A stretch of 48,358 nucleotides of DNA, taken from contig JAFSFC010000022.1 in assembly GCA_017435425.1 (NCBI GenBank), positions 1 to 48,358 on the forward strand, in the 5' to 3' direction. The notes below the pieces were generated by a model that was not told where the DNA came from, made no database searches, and saw nothing but the letters and a program-made list of their open reading frames with translations. Source of the stretch: Ruminiclostridium sp. Lineage in GTDB: Bacteria; Bacillota; Clostridia; Oscillospirales; Oscillospiraceae. Below, one piece after another: positions 1 through 8,483 of this stretch. The position numbers and the translations under genes are program-made. Within the stretch, counting starts at the first letter, position 1. Every line of letters starts with the position of its first letter.

Positions 1-266
<266 letters not shown>

Positions 267-360
267 GACTAGCGAGGTTCAAGCGAGTAGAGAAATGCAG
301 GCGCTTGTTTGGAGTACGAAAGTTACTTTGTTCGGTTTTGAAGGTGCGGAAGCACCCAGT

Positions 361-476
<116 letters not shown>

Positions 477-478
477 AA

Positions 479-509
479 AGAGACAGTCGCAAGGCTGTCT
501 CTTTTTTTC
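479..509 (+). terminator. rRNA operon terminator
   Basis: Stem AGAGACAG/CTGTCTCT (479-486 with 495-502) followed by a run of T, just after the 5S gene. It ends the rRNA operon. Confidence 0.9.
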
Positions 510-530
510 TTCTCAAAACATTCTGTTTGC

Positions 531-566
531 AAAAAAGAAGGACTGCTGCTGCAGTCCTTCTTTTTT
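531..566. terminator. bidirectional intrinsic terminator
   Basis: Near-perfect inverted repeat centred on CTGCTGCAG, flanked by AAAAAAG on one side and CTTTTTT on the other, so it can work in both directions. On the minus strand it sits immediately after the stop of the SGNH-like gene ending at 573; on the plus strand it backs up the rRNA terminator. Confidence 0.85.
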
Positions 567-572
567 ATTGCC

Positions 573-1223
573 TTAGATTTCACCCTTCAGGTTCTTGACC
601 CAGGCTTCTGCGAAGGTGGTCATACCCTGTGCATTGGGGTGGACCAGGTTGATGGATTCGTAAGCCACGCCCTGAGCGGCCAGGTCAGCCAGGTGGACAC
701 CGGCTTCCTTCACGCAGTCACGGATGATCTCGTTGTAGAACTCCATGTTGTCCAGTGCCTCGGGCTTGACCATTTCATAGAGGATGGGGCCCTTGGAGCG
801 AACCAGGGTGCCGCACCAGATCTCAGCCTCAGGGAAGAACTTCTTCAGATTCTCGATCATCTTGGCATAATCCCGGCGGAAGGGTTCTTCCTCACTGTTG
901 TCGATGACGTCGTTGATACCGGTGTAGACCATGATGATCTCGGGGGTCACGTCGCCGGCTGCCAGCTTGCGGATGCGGCCGGGCAGGAAAGCGGGATACT
1001 GAGCGGTCATGCTCACATAGGAGTTCTGAGCAGCGCCGTTGCCTACAATGGAGCCGCCCATCATCTTGGCCACCTGCATCCACCAGGTGCCTTCTGCGGT
1101 GCCGAAGCCTGCGGTCTTTGCGGTGCGCTCGGAGTAATAGCTCAGGGAGTTGTCGGTATAGCCGGCGAAGGTACTGATGTCATCGCCGTGAACGGAAATG
1201 CGAGGGGATACGTATTCAGACAT
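573..1223 (-). CDS. SGNH/GDSL-hydrolase-like protein with degenerate active site
   Basis: 216 aa, no signal peptide. The fold is recognised by comparison with the paralogue at 3389-4036, with which it aligns over its whole length (shared TWWMQV, GINDV/GLNDV, CGTL and HPN-G-GM blocks). The catalytic signature is damaged: block I reads GDDIS, so Asp15 replaces the Ser nucleophile; block II lacks the usual Gly (AAQNS against SWSGS); the block V Asp is replaced by Asn192 in NLVH, while His195 remains. Family knowledge says Ser and Asp-x-x-His are needed for ester hydrolysis, so this copy is probably not a standard esterase. It may bind a ligand or have changed chemistry. Start ATG has AGGAGGG upstream. 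Monocistronic with its own promoter and terminator. Confidence 0.85.
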   Translation of the reverse strand: MSEYVSPRISVHGDDISTFAGYTDNSLSYYSERTAKTAGFGTAEGTWWMQVAKMMGGSIVGNGAAQNSYVSMTAQYPAFLPGRIRKLAAGDVTPEIIMVYTGINDVIDNSEEEPFRRDYAKMIENLKKFFPEAEIWCGTLVRSKGPILYEMVKPEALDNMEFYNEIIRDCVKEAGVHLADLAAQGVAYESINLVHPNAQGMTTFAEAWVKNLKGEI

Positions 1224-1236
1224 GGGAGACCCTCCT

Positions 1237-1264
1237 ATTATAATTTAATATATGATCGAATCAA
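1237..1264 (-). promoter_or_regulatory. promoter of the degenerate SGNH gene
   Basis: On the minus strand, TTGATT (plus coordinates 1259-1264), a 16-bp spacer and TATAAT (1237-1242), leaving a short leader with the AGGAGGG ribosome site. The rest of the 1224-1518 gap shows no gene. Confidence 0.5.
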
Positions 1265-1453
1265 AGCCATGCTTTGGTTGCCTCTATGGTCCCATCATAC
1301 CAGATGGGGCGGAACAGAACTGTTGCAGGTGCATCATTGTAAAAAAGAAATGATATCTCCACATCGCTCTACACTTTAATATAGCACAATGATTCGGCAA
1401 ATGCAATGGCAGAAGGGCCACGAATGATGGGGATTCCAAGGGATTTTCCCACC

Positions 1454-1482
1454 TTGCGGGAAGGGCTTCCCTGCGATATAAT
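1454..1482 (+). promoter_or_regulatory. promoter of the 1519-2531 gene pair
   Basis: TTGCGG (1454-1459), 17-bp spacer, perfect TATAAT (1477-1482), about 37 nt before the start codon at 1519. Confidence 0.65.
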
Positions 1483-1518
1483 AGAGGCACGAAGAAATGA
1501 TTGGAAAGGAGCACTGAT

Positions 1519-1914
1519 ATGAGCGACTATTTGGATGTGATCTCCCTGGCCGGACTGGCACCGGAGGATCGGTTCCCCACCTGGCGTGTGGTGATGGAAC
1601 GAAAGTCCCAGGGAGCAGAGACCTTCGAGATTCACTGCTGGGATCAGGAGAAGGAGTGGCTGGAGTATGCCCTCCAGTACGGCGATTATAAAGATGTGAA
1701 CTGGCCCCAGGGCAAGGTAGTGACTGGCAAGGTGACCGATGAGTTCATCCATATGCTGACCCACCTTCCCAAGCCCGAGTACGATGGGGTGTACGACAAA
1801 ATGACTCCCTTCTTCTCCATTTTTTTTGACAACGGCTTTTCCAGCGAGCACTACGGCACCGAGATGTACGTCTGGATGGACGAGCCCGAATGGGATGACG
1901 AGGACGAAGAATAA
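1519..1914 (+). CDS. acidic hypothetical protein
   Basis: 131 aa, soluble, not recognised. It is rich in acidic and aromatic residues and ends in a strongly acidic tail (EWDDEDEE). The ATG at 1519 is chosen because AAAGGAG lies 8 nt upstream; an in-frame TTG at 1501 is possible but has no ribosome site. The stop codon is only 2 to 11 nt from the possible starts of the XRE-type regulator downstream, so the two genes are probably co-transcribed from the promoter at 1454-1482 and translationally coupled. Function unknown; no catalytic motif seen. Confidence 0.8.
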   Translation: MSDYLDVISLAGLAPEDRFPTWRVVMERKSQGAETFEIHCWDQEKEWLEYALQYGDYKDVNWPQGKVVTGKVTDEFIHMLTHLPKPEYDGVYDKMTPFFSIFFDNGFSSEHYGTEMYVWMDEPEWDDEDEE

Positions 1915-1925
1915 TTTTGGTGCCC

Positions 1926-2531
1926 ATGGAATTCAATGAAAAAATGCAGGAGCTGAGAAAGCAGAAGGGCCTGACCCAGGAAGAGCTGGCGGAGCGCCTC
2001 TATGTGTCTCGAACTGCGGTTTCCAAGTGGGAGTCCGGGCGGGGCTATCCCAACATCGAGTCCCTGAAGGCCATTGCAAATTTTTTCTCCGTATCCATTG
2101 ATGTCCTTCTCTCCGGGGATGAGGTGCTCACCATCGCAGAGGAAGACCAAAAGGAGAAGGAAACCCATTTCCGTGACCTGGTCTTTGGGCTTCTGGACTG
2201 CAGTGCCGCCCTCCTTCTGTTCCTGCCCTTCTTTGGGCAGCAGATGGATGACGCCATCCAGGGGGTGTCCCTGCTCCGGCTGACCGAGATCACCCCCTAT
2301 CTGCGGACGGCCTATTTTGTCTGCGTCATAGGCATGGCTCTGCTGGGGATCATGATCCTTGCCCTCCAGGGCTGCCGGAATCGGGTTTGGCGGGAGAACA
2401 AGTATAAAGGTTCCCTCCTGCTCAACGGGGCCGTACTCCTTTTGTTTATCATCAGTTTGCAGCCCTATGGGGCGGTTTACCTGTTCGTATTTCTGGCCAT
2501 CAAGACGTTTTTATTGATGAAACGGCCCTGA
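1926..2531 (+). CDS. XRE-family HTH regulator with membrane domain
   Basis: 201 aa from the ATG at 1926 (a TTG at 1917 is the alternative; neither has a strong ribosome site, suggesting coupling to the gene before). Residues about 1-60 form a Cro/cI-type helix-turn-helix (GLTQEELAERLYVSRTAVSKW, then PNIESL and the usual S-x-D-x-L end). The C-terminal half contains about four hydrophobic segments (around 75-95, 115-140, 155-170 and 175-195), so the DNA-binding domain is tethered at the inner face of the membrane. Membrane-anchored XRE proteins are common in Firmicutes; targets are often local but unproven here. Confidence 0.88.
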   Translation: MEFNEKMQELRKQKGLTQEELAERLYVSRTAVSKWESGRGYPNIESLKAIANFFSVSIDVLLSGDEVLTIAEEDQKEKETHFRDLVFGLLDCSAALLLFLPFFGQQMDDAIQGVSLLRLTEITPYLRTAYFVCVIGMALLGIMILALQGCRNRVWRENKYKGSLLLNGAVLLLFIISLQPYGAVYLFVFLAIKTFLLMKRP

Positions 2532-2635
2532 CACGAAGGGTATCACGGATGTGAGGGCTGGTTTCTTGTCTTTGTGTTCACTTCTTTTTACCCTGTAATC
2601 AGGCGAAAGCCAATATAGGAAAAAGGAGTTCGAAC

Positions 2636-3283
2636 ATGATGAAACGAAGAACCTTATGCACAGCCTGTGGATTTTTGGCAGCCTTCCTGGTGTGGACGGC
2701 TGCCGTCTGTTTTGTGGATGTCCGGGCCATCGGGCCCCAGGGGTCGGAGGTGGGATTGGCCGGGCTGAACCAGTGGGTCCACCAGCTGACCGGGGTCCAC
2801 ATGACCTTGTATACCATCACGGACTGGCTGGGGCTGGTACCCATCGCCTTTGCCCTGGCCTTTGCTCTGCTGGGGCTGTTCCAGTGGATCGGGCGGAAGA
2901 GCATCCGGAAGGTAGACCGGAGCATCCTGGTTCTGGGGGGATTTTACCTAGCGGTGATAGGGGCCTTTCTCCTCTTTGAGGAGGTGGTGGTGAATTGCCG
3001 GCCTGTCCTTATTGGGGGTATCCTGGAAACATCCTATCCCTCCAGCACCACGCTGCTGGTGCTGTGTGTAATGTCCACGGCTGTGATGCAGCTCCGGGCC
3101 CTAATCAAAAAACCAGTGGTCCGGCGATGGGTCTCTGCTGGAATACATGCCTTTACCGTCTTTATGGTTGTGGGCAGACTGATTTCGGGGGTCCACTGGT
3201 TCAGCGATATTGTGGGAGGTATCCTTCTGAGCGCAGGGCTGGTCTTGCTGTACGATGCAGCCAGCAGATTGGATCAAACATAA
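2636..3283 (+). CDS. PAP2-superfamily membrane phosphatase-like protein
   Basis: 215 aa, with about five to six membrane segments. The last third has the layout of type 2 phosphatidic acid phosphatases: an Arg-Pro pair (NCRP, motif 1 position), PSSTT where the family has PSGH, and RLISGVHWFSD where it has SRxxxxxHxxxD. The second motif therefore lacks the usual His, so activity is less certain than membership of the fold. Likely substrates in the family are lipid phosphates or undecaprenyl pyrophosphate at the outer face of the membrane. AAAAAGGAG precedes the ATG at 2636 (a second ATG follows directly). Monocistronic, ended by the terminator at 3285-3322. Confidence 0.78.
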   Translation: MMKRRTLCTACGFLAAFLVWTAAVCFVDVRAIGPQGSEVGLAGLNQWVHQLTGVHMTLYTITDWLGLVPIAFALAFALLGLFQWIGRKSIRKVDRSILVLGGFYLAVIGAFLLFEEVVVNCRPVLIGGILETSYPSSTTLLVLCVMSTAVMQLRALIKKPVVRRWVSAGIHAFTVFMVVGRLISGVHWFSDIVGGILLSAGLVLLYDAASRLDQT

Positions 3284-3284
3284 G

Positions 3285-3322
3285 AAAACGGTGGTGTATC
3301 TATGGATACACCACCGTTTTTT
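3285..3322. terminator. intrinsic terminator
   Basis: 16-bp perfect stem (AAAACGGTGGTGTATC paired with its complement, loop TATG) followed by six T. It ends the PAP2-like gene. Confidence 0.9.
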
Positions 3323-3388
3323 GTCGTGGAAAACCGGCCAGATATTGCATTTGCAGAGCCTTGGAGCGATATAGTATACTGGACACGT

Positions 3389-4036
3389 TCACCGGAGCCC
3401 CACGGAGTTCAGCCAGAAGTCGGCCAGCTGGGTCATGCCCTCCCCGTTGGGATGGAAGCCGTCCATGGAGGCAAAGCGCTCGTTATAGGCGGCGATGTCG
3501 GCGGCCTGATACCCTAACTGGGCGGCGGCCTCCAGAATGGCCTGGTTGTAGGGAAGATACTTCTCCCGGATGTGCCCCAGCTGGTGGGTGAAGGGGGTGT
3601 CCTTCAGGTAGCCGGTGATGAGGGTGCCGCAGGTGACCTGGGCCTGGGGATAAGCCTCCCGGATCCGCTGGAGCATCCGCCGGTAGTCGGCGGCAAAGTC
3701 GCCGGGATCGGCAAAGAAGGCCACGTCATTGAGCCCGGCGAAGATGAGGATGTGGTCCGGTTCCACCCCGTCCACAGCCAGCTTTTTGATGCGGCTGGGA
3801 GAGCAGGCCGGCATACTGCCCACCATGGAGACCGTGCTGCCCGACCAGGAATTGTTGGCCAGGAGCTGGCCGCCCATGGCCCGGATGACCTGCATCCACC
3901 AGGTGTCTTCAGGGGTGCGGACCCCAGTGATGTCCCCGAAGGAGGGGCCGTAGTAGACGCCGCCGGGAGGAGAGATCCCGTCGAAGGTGCTGATGGAATC
4001 ACCCAGCACAGAGATATGGAAAGGGTTTCTGTTCAT
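3389..4036 (-). CDS. SGNH/GDSL-family hydrolase
   Basis: 215 aa, cytoplasmic by appearance. All SGNH blocks are present: GDSIS with Ser14 as nucleophile, a block II Gly (SWSGS), GLND in block III, and DGFHPNGEG supplying Asp and His. Family members hydrolyse ester bonds of lipids, acylated sugars or peptidoglycan; the substrate cannot be read from sequence. The start at 4036 is chosen because GGAGG lies 9 nt upstream and the protein begins just before block I; the reading frame stays open further upstream but without a ribosome site. It is the intact paralogue of the degenerate gene at 573-1223. Confidence 0.92.
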   Translation of the reverse strand: MNRNPFHISVLGDSISTFDGISPPGGVYYGPSFGDITGVRTPEDTWWMQVIRAMGGQLLANNSWSGSTVSMVGSMPACSPSRIKKLAVDGVEPDHILIFAGLNDVAFFADPGDFAADYRRMLQRIREAYPQAQVTCGTLITGYLKDTPFTHQLGHIREKYLPYNQAILEAAAQLGYQAADIAAYNERFASMDGFHPNGEGMTQLADFWLNSVGLR

Positions 4037-4198
4037 ATGTGTCCGCCTCCTGACGACAAAGTTCCGACACAAGTATACCAAAGTTTCCGAAGAAAGGAAA
4101 GACCATCGCAGGGAAAAAGAGAAAATGGAAAAAAACCGTTTCTTGGAGAAATTTGTTTGGAAAAGCACTGGACTTTTTCGCCCGTTGGATTTATTATA

Positions 4199-4204
4199 TA
4201 TAAT
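4199..4204 (+). promoter_or_regulatory. possible -10 box of the rnf operon
   Basis: TATAAT in an AT-rich stretch about 80 nt before rnfC. No good -35 box is spaced correctly, so this is tentative. The leader contains a short inverted repeat AGTCT/AGACT (about 4210-4226). Confidence 0.35.
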
Positions 4205-4282
4205 GTTTTAGTCTCGCTGCAGACTGATTGCAAAAATTTGGGGAATAAGAGAATTTGGCAAGGAAAAAACAGAGGTGATGCT

Positions 4283-5602
4283 ATGAAGCAAATGTTCTAT
4301 GGCGGCGTCCACCCCGCCGAACACAAGGAAGCTACTGAGCAGAAACCGATTCAGCAGCTCGCAAAGGCTCCGGCTCAGGTCGTGATCCCGATGTCCATGC
4401 ACATCGGCGCACCCTGCAAGCCCGTGGTCAAGAAGGGCGATACCGTTATGATCGGTCAGCTGATCGGTGAGACCGCCGGCCTCGGCGCTCCCATTCATGC
4501 CAGCGTTTCCGGCACGGTAGCAGCTGTGGAGCCTCGTCCCGGTACCGGCGGCGTGCCCACTATGTCTATCGTCATTGACAACGATTTCCAAAACACCATG
4601 TCCCCCGACTGCAAGCCCCGTGAGAACGTGGATGCCCTGACTCCCCAGGAGATCATCGACATCATTCGTGACGCAGGCTGCACCGGTATGGGCGGCGCGG
4701 GCTTCCCCACCCACGTCAAGATCAGTTCCGCAGTTGGCAAGGCAGACACCATTATCGTCAATGGTGCTGAGTGCGAACCCTATATCACTGCTGACCATCG
4801 TCTGATGCTGGAGCACGGCGAGAAGGTCATCGGCGGCGTTCGCTTCATCATGAAGGCTCTTCAGCTGGATCATGCGTACATCGGTATCGAAGATAACAAG
4901 ATGAACGCTGTTGAGAACCTGAAGAAGCTGGTCGGCGATGCCAAGGACATCACTGTTCAGGCTCTGCACACCCGGTACCCCCAGGGCGCAGAAAAGCAGC
5001 TGATCCAGGCAATTACCCGCCGCGAAGTTCCCCCCGGAAAGCTCCCCGCAGACGTGGGCTGCTGCGTGTTCAATGCTGCAACCGTCGCTGCTGTCTATGA
5101 CGCAGTGGCACTGGGTCTGCCCCTGTTCCAGCGCGTGACCACCGTCACCGGCAGCGCTGTCAACAACCCCGTGAACCTGATTGCCCCCATTGGCACCTCC
5201 TTCGCTCACCTGATCGAAGAGGCCGGCGGCTTCAAGGGCACCCCCGCTCGTGTCATCGGCGGCGGCCCCATGATGGGCTTCGCTCAGTACGACATGAACG
5301 TCACCATGGGCAAGGCATCCAACTGCATCCTGTGCCTGAGCAAGGAAGACCTGCCCGCAACCAGCGAGAATCCCACCTGCATCCGCTGCGCACGCTGCGT
5401 CAACGTATGTCCCATGCACCTGACTCCTGTGTACATGAACATGTTCGCACACGAGCGCCGTTGGAGCGAGGCCGAAGAGTATCGCCTGATGGACTGCATG
5501 GAGTGCGGCTGCTGCCAGTACATCTGCCCCGCACGGATCCCCCTGGTCCAGCAGTTCCGTACCGCAAAGTTTGCAATCCGCCAGCAGGCGGCAAAAAAGT
5601 AA
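4283..5602 (+). CDS. rnfC: Rnf complex subunit RnfC
   Basis: 439 aa peripheral subunit of the Rnf ferredoxin:NAD+ oxidoreductase. In the family, RnfC binds NADH/FMN and carries two [4Fe-4S] clusters. The Gly-rich nucleotide-binding segment GMGGAGFPTHVK is at about 135-146. The clusters are at C366-C369-C372-C376 and C405-C408-C411-C415. An N-terminal barrel-sandwich-like region precedes them. The ATG at 4283 follows AGAGGTGAT; a frame open from 3572 is only upstream read-through. First gene of the rnfCDGEAB operon. Codon use is strongly biased (many GCT, CGT, GTT, TTC, AAC) compared with neighbours, as expected for high expression. Confidence 0.97.
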   Translation: MKQMFYGGVHPAEHKEATEQKPIQQLAKAPAQVVIPMSMHIGAPCKPVVKKGDTVMIGQLIGETAGLGAPIHASVSGTVAAVEPRPGTGGVPTMSIVIDNDFQNTMSPDCKPRENVDALTPQEIIDIIRDAGCTGMGGAGFPTHVKISSAVGKADTIIVNGAECEPYITADHRLMLEHGEKVIGGVRFIMKALQLDHAYIGIEDNKMNAVENLKKLVGDAKDITVQALHTRYPQGAEKQLIQAITRREVPPGKLPADVGCCVFNAATVAAVYDAVALGLPLFQRVTTVTGSAVNNPVNLIAPIGTSFAHLIEEAGGFKGTPARVIGGGPMMGFAQYDMNVTMGKASNCILCLSKEDLPATSENPTCIRCARCVNVCPMHLTPVYMNMFAHERRWSEAEEYRLMDCMECGCCQYICPARIPLVQQFRTAKFAIRQQAAKK

Positions 5603-5614
5603 GGAGGGGACAAC

Positions 5615-6673
5615 ATGGAACAATATAAACTGAGTGTGGCCTCCTCCCCTCATGCGTCTTCTCCCGTTGGCACCAAGAACCTGATGCGTGATGTTCTGAT
5701 CGCTCTGGTTCCCGCCATGGTGATGGGCGTCTGGGTGTTTGGCCCCCGCGCGCTGACCATGACCTTAGTGTCTGTTCTGGCCTGTGAAATCTTTGAGTGG
5801 GGCTACTGCAAGCTGATGCATAAGCCCAATCCCATTGGCGACCTGTCTGCTGCCATCACCGGCGTGCTGCTGGTCTTCGTCTGCCCCGTCACCATTCCCT
5901 ACTGGATGGTCATCATCGGCGACTTCTTCGCCATTGTGATCGTCAAGCAGCTGTTTGGCGGCCTGGGCACCAACTTCCTGAACCCCGCACTGGCTGGCCG
6001 TGCATTCCTGATGCTGAGCTATCCTGTTCCCATGACCACCTGGGCACTGCCCGGCAAGGAAAACTGGGTCTCCATGGGTTCCGTCGGTGCTGACGTTGCT
6101 ACCGGCGCTACCCCCCTGTCCGTTGACTTCATGAAGAGCAGCATCGCTCCCGAGGCTTCTCTGGCTGACATGTTCATCGGCAACATCGGCGGCTGCGTGG
6201 GCGAAGTTTCCGCTATCGCACTGCTCATCGGCGGCGTCTACCTGATCGCAAAGGGTGTTATCCGCATCCGTATCCCCGCTGCTTACATCCTGACCGTGGC
6301 AGTTCTGACCCTGGTCTTCTCCCGTGCTCCCGAGGGCGTCAGCTCCATCACCTGGATGCTGATGGAGATCTTCGGCGGCGGTCTGTTCCTGGGTGCCTTC
6401 TTCATGGCAACCGACTACGTGACCAGCCCCAACACCCCCAAGGGCGAAATCATCTTCGGCGTTGGCGCTGGCCTGCTGGTGGTGTTCATCCGTTACTTCG
6501 GCGGCTATCCCGAGGGCGTCTGCTACTCCATCCTGGTCATGAACATCTGCGTGTGGCTGATCGACAAGTACACCATGCCCAAGCGCTTCGGTGTTACTGC
6601 TGAGATGCGCAAGGCAGAGAAGGAAAAGGCAAAGGCAGCAAAGAAAGCAGCAAAGGAGGGTTCTGAAGCATGA
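5615..6673 (+). CDS. rnfD: Rnf complex subunit RnfD
   Basis: 352 aa integral membrane subunit with nine to ten predicted helices. The covalent flavin attachment motif is seen in DVATGATPL, with Thr166 as the expected FMN-phosphoester residue. In the family, RnfD works with RnfG in electron flow coupled to Na+ or H+ export. The C-terminus is Lys/Ala-rich and cytoplasmic. It starts 12 nt after rnfC behind AAGGAGGGG, and its stop overlaps the rnfG start (ATGA at 6670-6673). Confidence 0.97.
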   Translation: MEQYKLSVASSPHASSPVGTKNLMRDVLIALVPAMVMGVWVFGPRALTMTLVSVLACEIFEWGYCKLMHKPNPIGDLSAAITGVLLVFVCPVTIPYWMVIIGDFFAIVIVKQLFGGLGTNFLNPALAGRAFLMLSYPVPMTTWALPGKENWVSMGSVGADVATGATPLSVDFMKSSIAPEASLADMFIGNIGGCVGEVSAIALLIGGVYLIAKGVIRIRIPAAYILTVAVLTLVFSRAPEGVSSITWMLMEIFGGGLFLGAFFMATDYVTSPNTPKGEIIFGVGAGLLVVFIRYFGGYPEGVCYSILVMNICVWLIDKYTMPKRFGVTAEMRKAEKEKAKAAKKAAKEGSEA

Positions 6674-7224
6674 GCAACGCACCCGCTAAGAAAGAACCCG
6701 GTATGGCCATGCTCGTTATCGTTCTGGCCGCAATCTGCCTGGTTATCGCAGCTCTGCTGGGCCTGGTCAACAGCATCACTGAGGGCCCCATCGCAGACAA
6801 CACCGCAAAGACCGTTCAGGAGTCCCTGCAGGTTGTCCTGCCTGCCGATTCCTATGACGAAGTCGAGTACACCGGCTCTGACGCTACCGTCATCGCTGTG
6901 TACAAGGCTGGCGAGAACGGCTACGTTGTGGAGTGCAACACCCCCAACGGCTTCGGCGGTCCCATCGACATGATGACCGGTATCGGCACCGACGGTTCCA
7001 TCACCGGCATTGCAGTCATCTCCCACGCTGAGACCTCCGGTCTGGGCTCCAAGGCCACCGATCCCGAGTGGCAGGCACAGTTCATCGGTCTGAGCGGCGG
7101 CGCTTCCGTCACCAAGGACGGCGGCACCATTGAGTCCATCACCGGCTCTACCATTACCTCTCGTGCTATCTGCGACGGCGTCAACATCGCTTACGCTGTC
7201 CTGGCAGAACTCGGTCTGGGTTAA
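6670..7224 (+). CDS. rnfG: Rnf complex subunit RnfG
   Basis: 184 aa with one N-terminal membrane helix (about 12-35) and an extracytoplasmic FMN-binding domain. The attachment motif reads ITGST, with Thr161 as the likely covalent FMN residue; the family consensus is S/T-G-A-T, so Ser replaces Ala here. Starts by ATGA overlap with rnfD, which suggests coupled, near-equal synthesis. Confidence 0.95.
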   Translation: MSNAPAKKEPGMAMLVIVLAAICLVIAALLGLVNSITEGPIADNTAKTVQESLQVVLPADSYDEVEYTGSDATVIAVYKAGENGYVVECNTPNGFGGPIDMMTGIGTDGSITGIAVISHAETSGLGSKATDPEWQAQFIGLSGGASVTKDGGTIESITGSTITSRAICDGVNIAYAVLAELGLG

Positions 7225-7236
7225 GGAGGTACAATC

Positions 7237-7872
7237 ATGAATGTAAAGAAACAATTTATTGAAGGCCTCATTACCCAGAACCCCGCTCTGGTCCAGCTGC
7301 TGGGTATGTGCCCCCTGCTGGCTATCACCACCTCCATGTTCAACGGCATCGGCATGGGTGCAGCAGTTATCATCATCCTGACCTGCTCCAACGTGGTTAT
7401 CTCCGCTCTGCGTAAGATCATCCCCAGCAAGGTCCGTATCGCCTGCTACATCGTCGTCATTGCTGGTTTCGTTACCATGGTCGACCTGCTGCTGAAGGCA
7501 TTTATCCCTGCTCTGTCCAAGAGCCTGGGTCTGTTCATCCCCCTGATCGTCGTTAACTGCATCATCCTGGGCCGTGCTGAAGGCTATGCTTCCAAGAACG
7601 GCATCGTGGGTTCCGCACTGGACGGCATTTTCCAGGGCTTCGGCAACATGTGTGCTCTGACCCTGATGTGCATCATCCGTGAGTTCCTGGGCGCCGGCAC
7701 CTTCGGCGGCGGCCTGCTCAACGGCGGTGCTGGTTTCCAGATCCTGCCCGAGAACGTGGTTGCTCTGGGTATGATCCTGCCCGTGGGCGGCTTCCTGACC
7801 CTGGGCGTCGTTATCGCAGCTGTTCAGTACTTCATGAACAGACCCAAGAAGACTAAGGAGGTGGCGAAGTAA
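7237..7872 (+). CDS. rnfE: Rnf complex subunit RnfE
   Basis: 211 aa, six-helix membrane subunit of the RnfA/RnfE (NqrD/NqrE) family. The conserved half-repeat is visible (NPALVQLLGMCPLLAITT, then PLIVVNCIILGRAE). In the Rnf family, RnfA and RnfE form a pseudosymmetric pair in the membrane that carries a buried iron-sulfur centre on conserved cysteines; Cys residues in the CPLLA and NCIILG segments are in place. AAGGAGG upstream; the last base of its stop is the first base of the rnfA start. Confidence 0.96.
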   Translation: MNVKKQFIEGLITQNPALVQLLGMCPLLAITTSMFNGIGMGAAVIIILTCSNVVISALRKIIPSKVRIACYIVVIAGFVTMVDLLLKAFIPALSKSLGLFIPLIVVNCIILGRAEGYASKNGIVGSALDGIFQGFGNMCALTLMCIIREFLGAGTFGGGLLNGGAGFQILPENVVALGMILPVGGFLTLGVVIAAVQYFMNRPKKTKEVAK

Positions 7873-8462
7873 TGGAAAGTATCACTAGCCTGCTCTCTAT
7901 CGGCTTAGCCGCTGTTCTGGTTAACAACTTCGTCCTGTCCCAGTTCCTTGGCATCTGCCCCTTCATGGGCGTTTCCAAGAAGGTCGACACCGCACTGGGC
8001 ATGGGCATGGCAGTTATCTTCGTTATGGGCGTTGCTGCTGCCGTTAACTGGCCTATCAACCAGTTCATCCTGGTCCCCAACGGTCTGGGCTTCATGCAGA
8101 CCGTTACCTTCATCCTGGTTATCGCATCCCTGGTTCAGTTCGTGGAAATGTTCCTGCAGAAGGCAGTCCCCTCTCTGTATGAAGCACTGGGTGTTTACCT
8201 GCCCCTGATCACCACCAACTGCGCCGTTCTGGGTGCAACCCTGCAGAACGCACAGAAGGGCTACAACTTCGGCGAAGCTCTGACCTACGGCATCTTCGGC
8301 GGCGTTGGCTTCCTGATCGCAATCGTTCTGTTCGCAAGTGTCCGTGAGCGTATGGAGTTCGGCAAGTGCCCCAAGGCATTTGAAGGCTTCCCCATCGCTC
8401 TGGTTGCTGCATCCCTGATCGCTCTGGCATTCATGGGCTTCTCCGGCCTGAAAGTTTGGTAA
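7872..8462 (+). CDS. rnfA: Rnf complex subunit RnfA
   Basis: 196 aa, six-helix membrane subunit, partner of RnfE in the ion-pumping membrane core. Typical segments are NNFVLSQFLGICPFMGVSKK near the N-terminus and LITTNCAVLGATL in the middle, each with the conserved Cys. The start overlaps the rnfE stop (TAATG) behind AAGGAGGTGG. The inverted topology relative to RnfE is a family feature. Confidence 0.96.
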   Translation: MESITSLLSIGLAAVLVNNFVLSQFLGICPFMGVSKKVDTALGMGMAVIFVMGVAAAVNWPINQFILVPNGLGFMQTVTFILVIASLVQFVEMFLQKAVPSLYEALGVYLPLITTNCAVLGATLQNAQKGYNFGEALTYGIFGGVGFLIAIVLFASVRERMEFGKCPKAFEGFPIALVAASLIALAFMGFSGLKVW

Positions 8463-8483
8463 GAAGGAGGCGAGGAAAGAATT

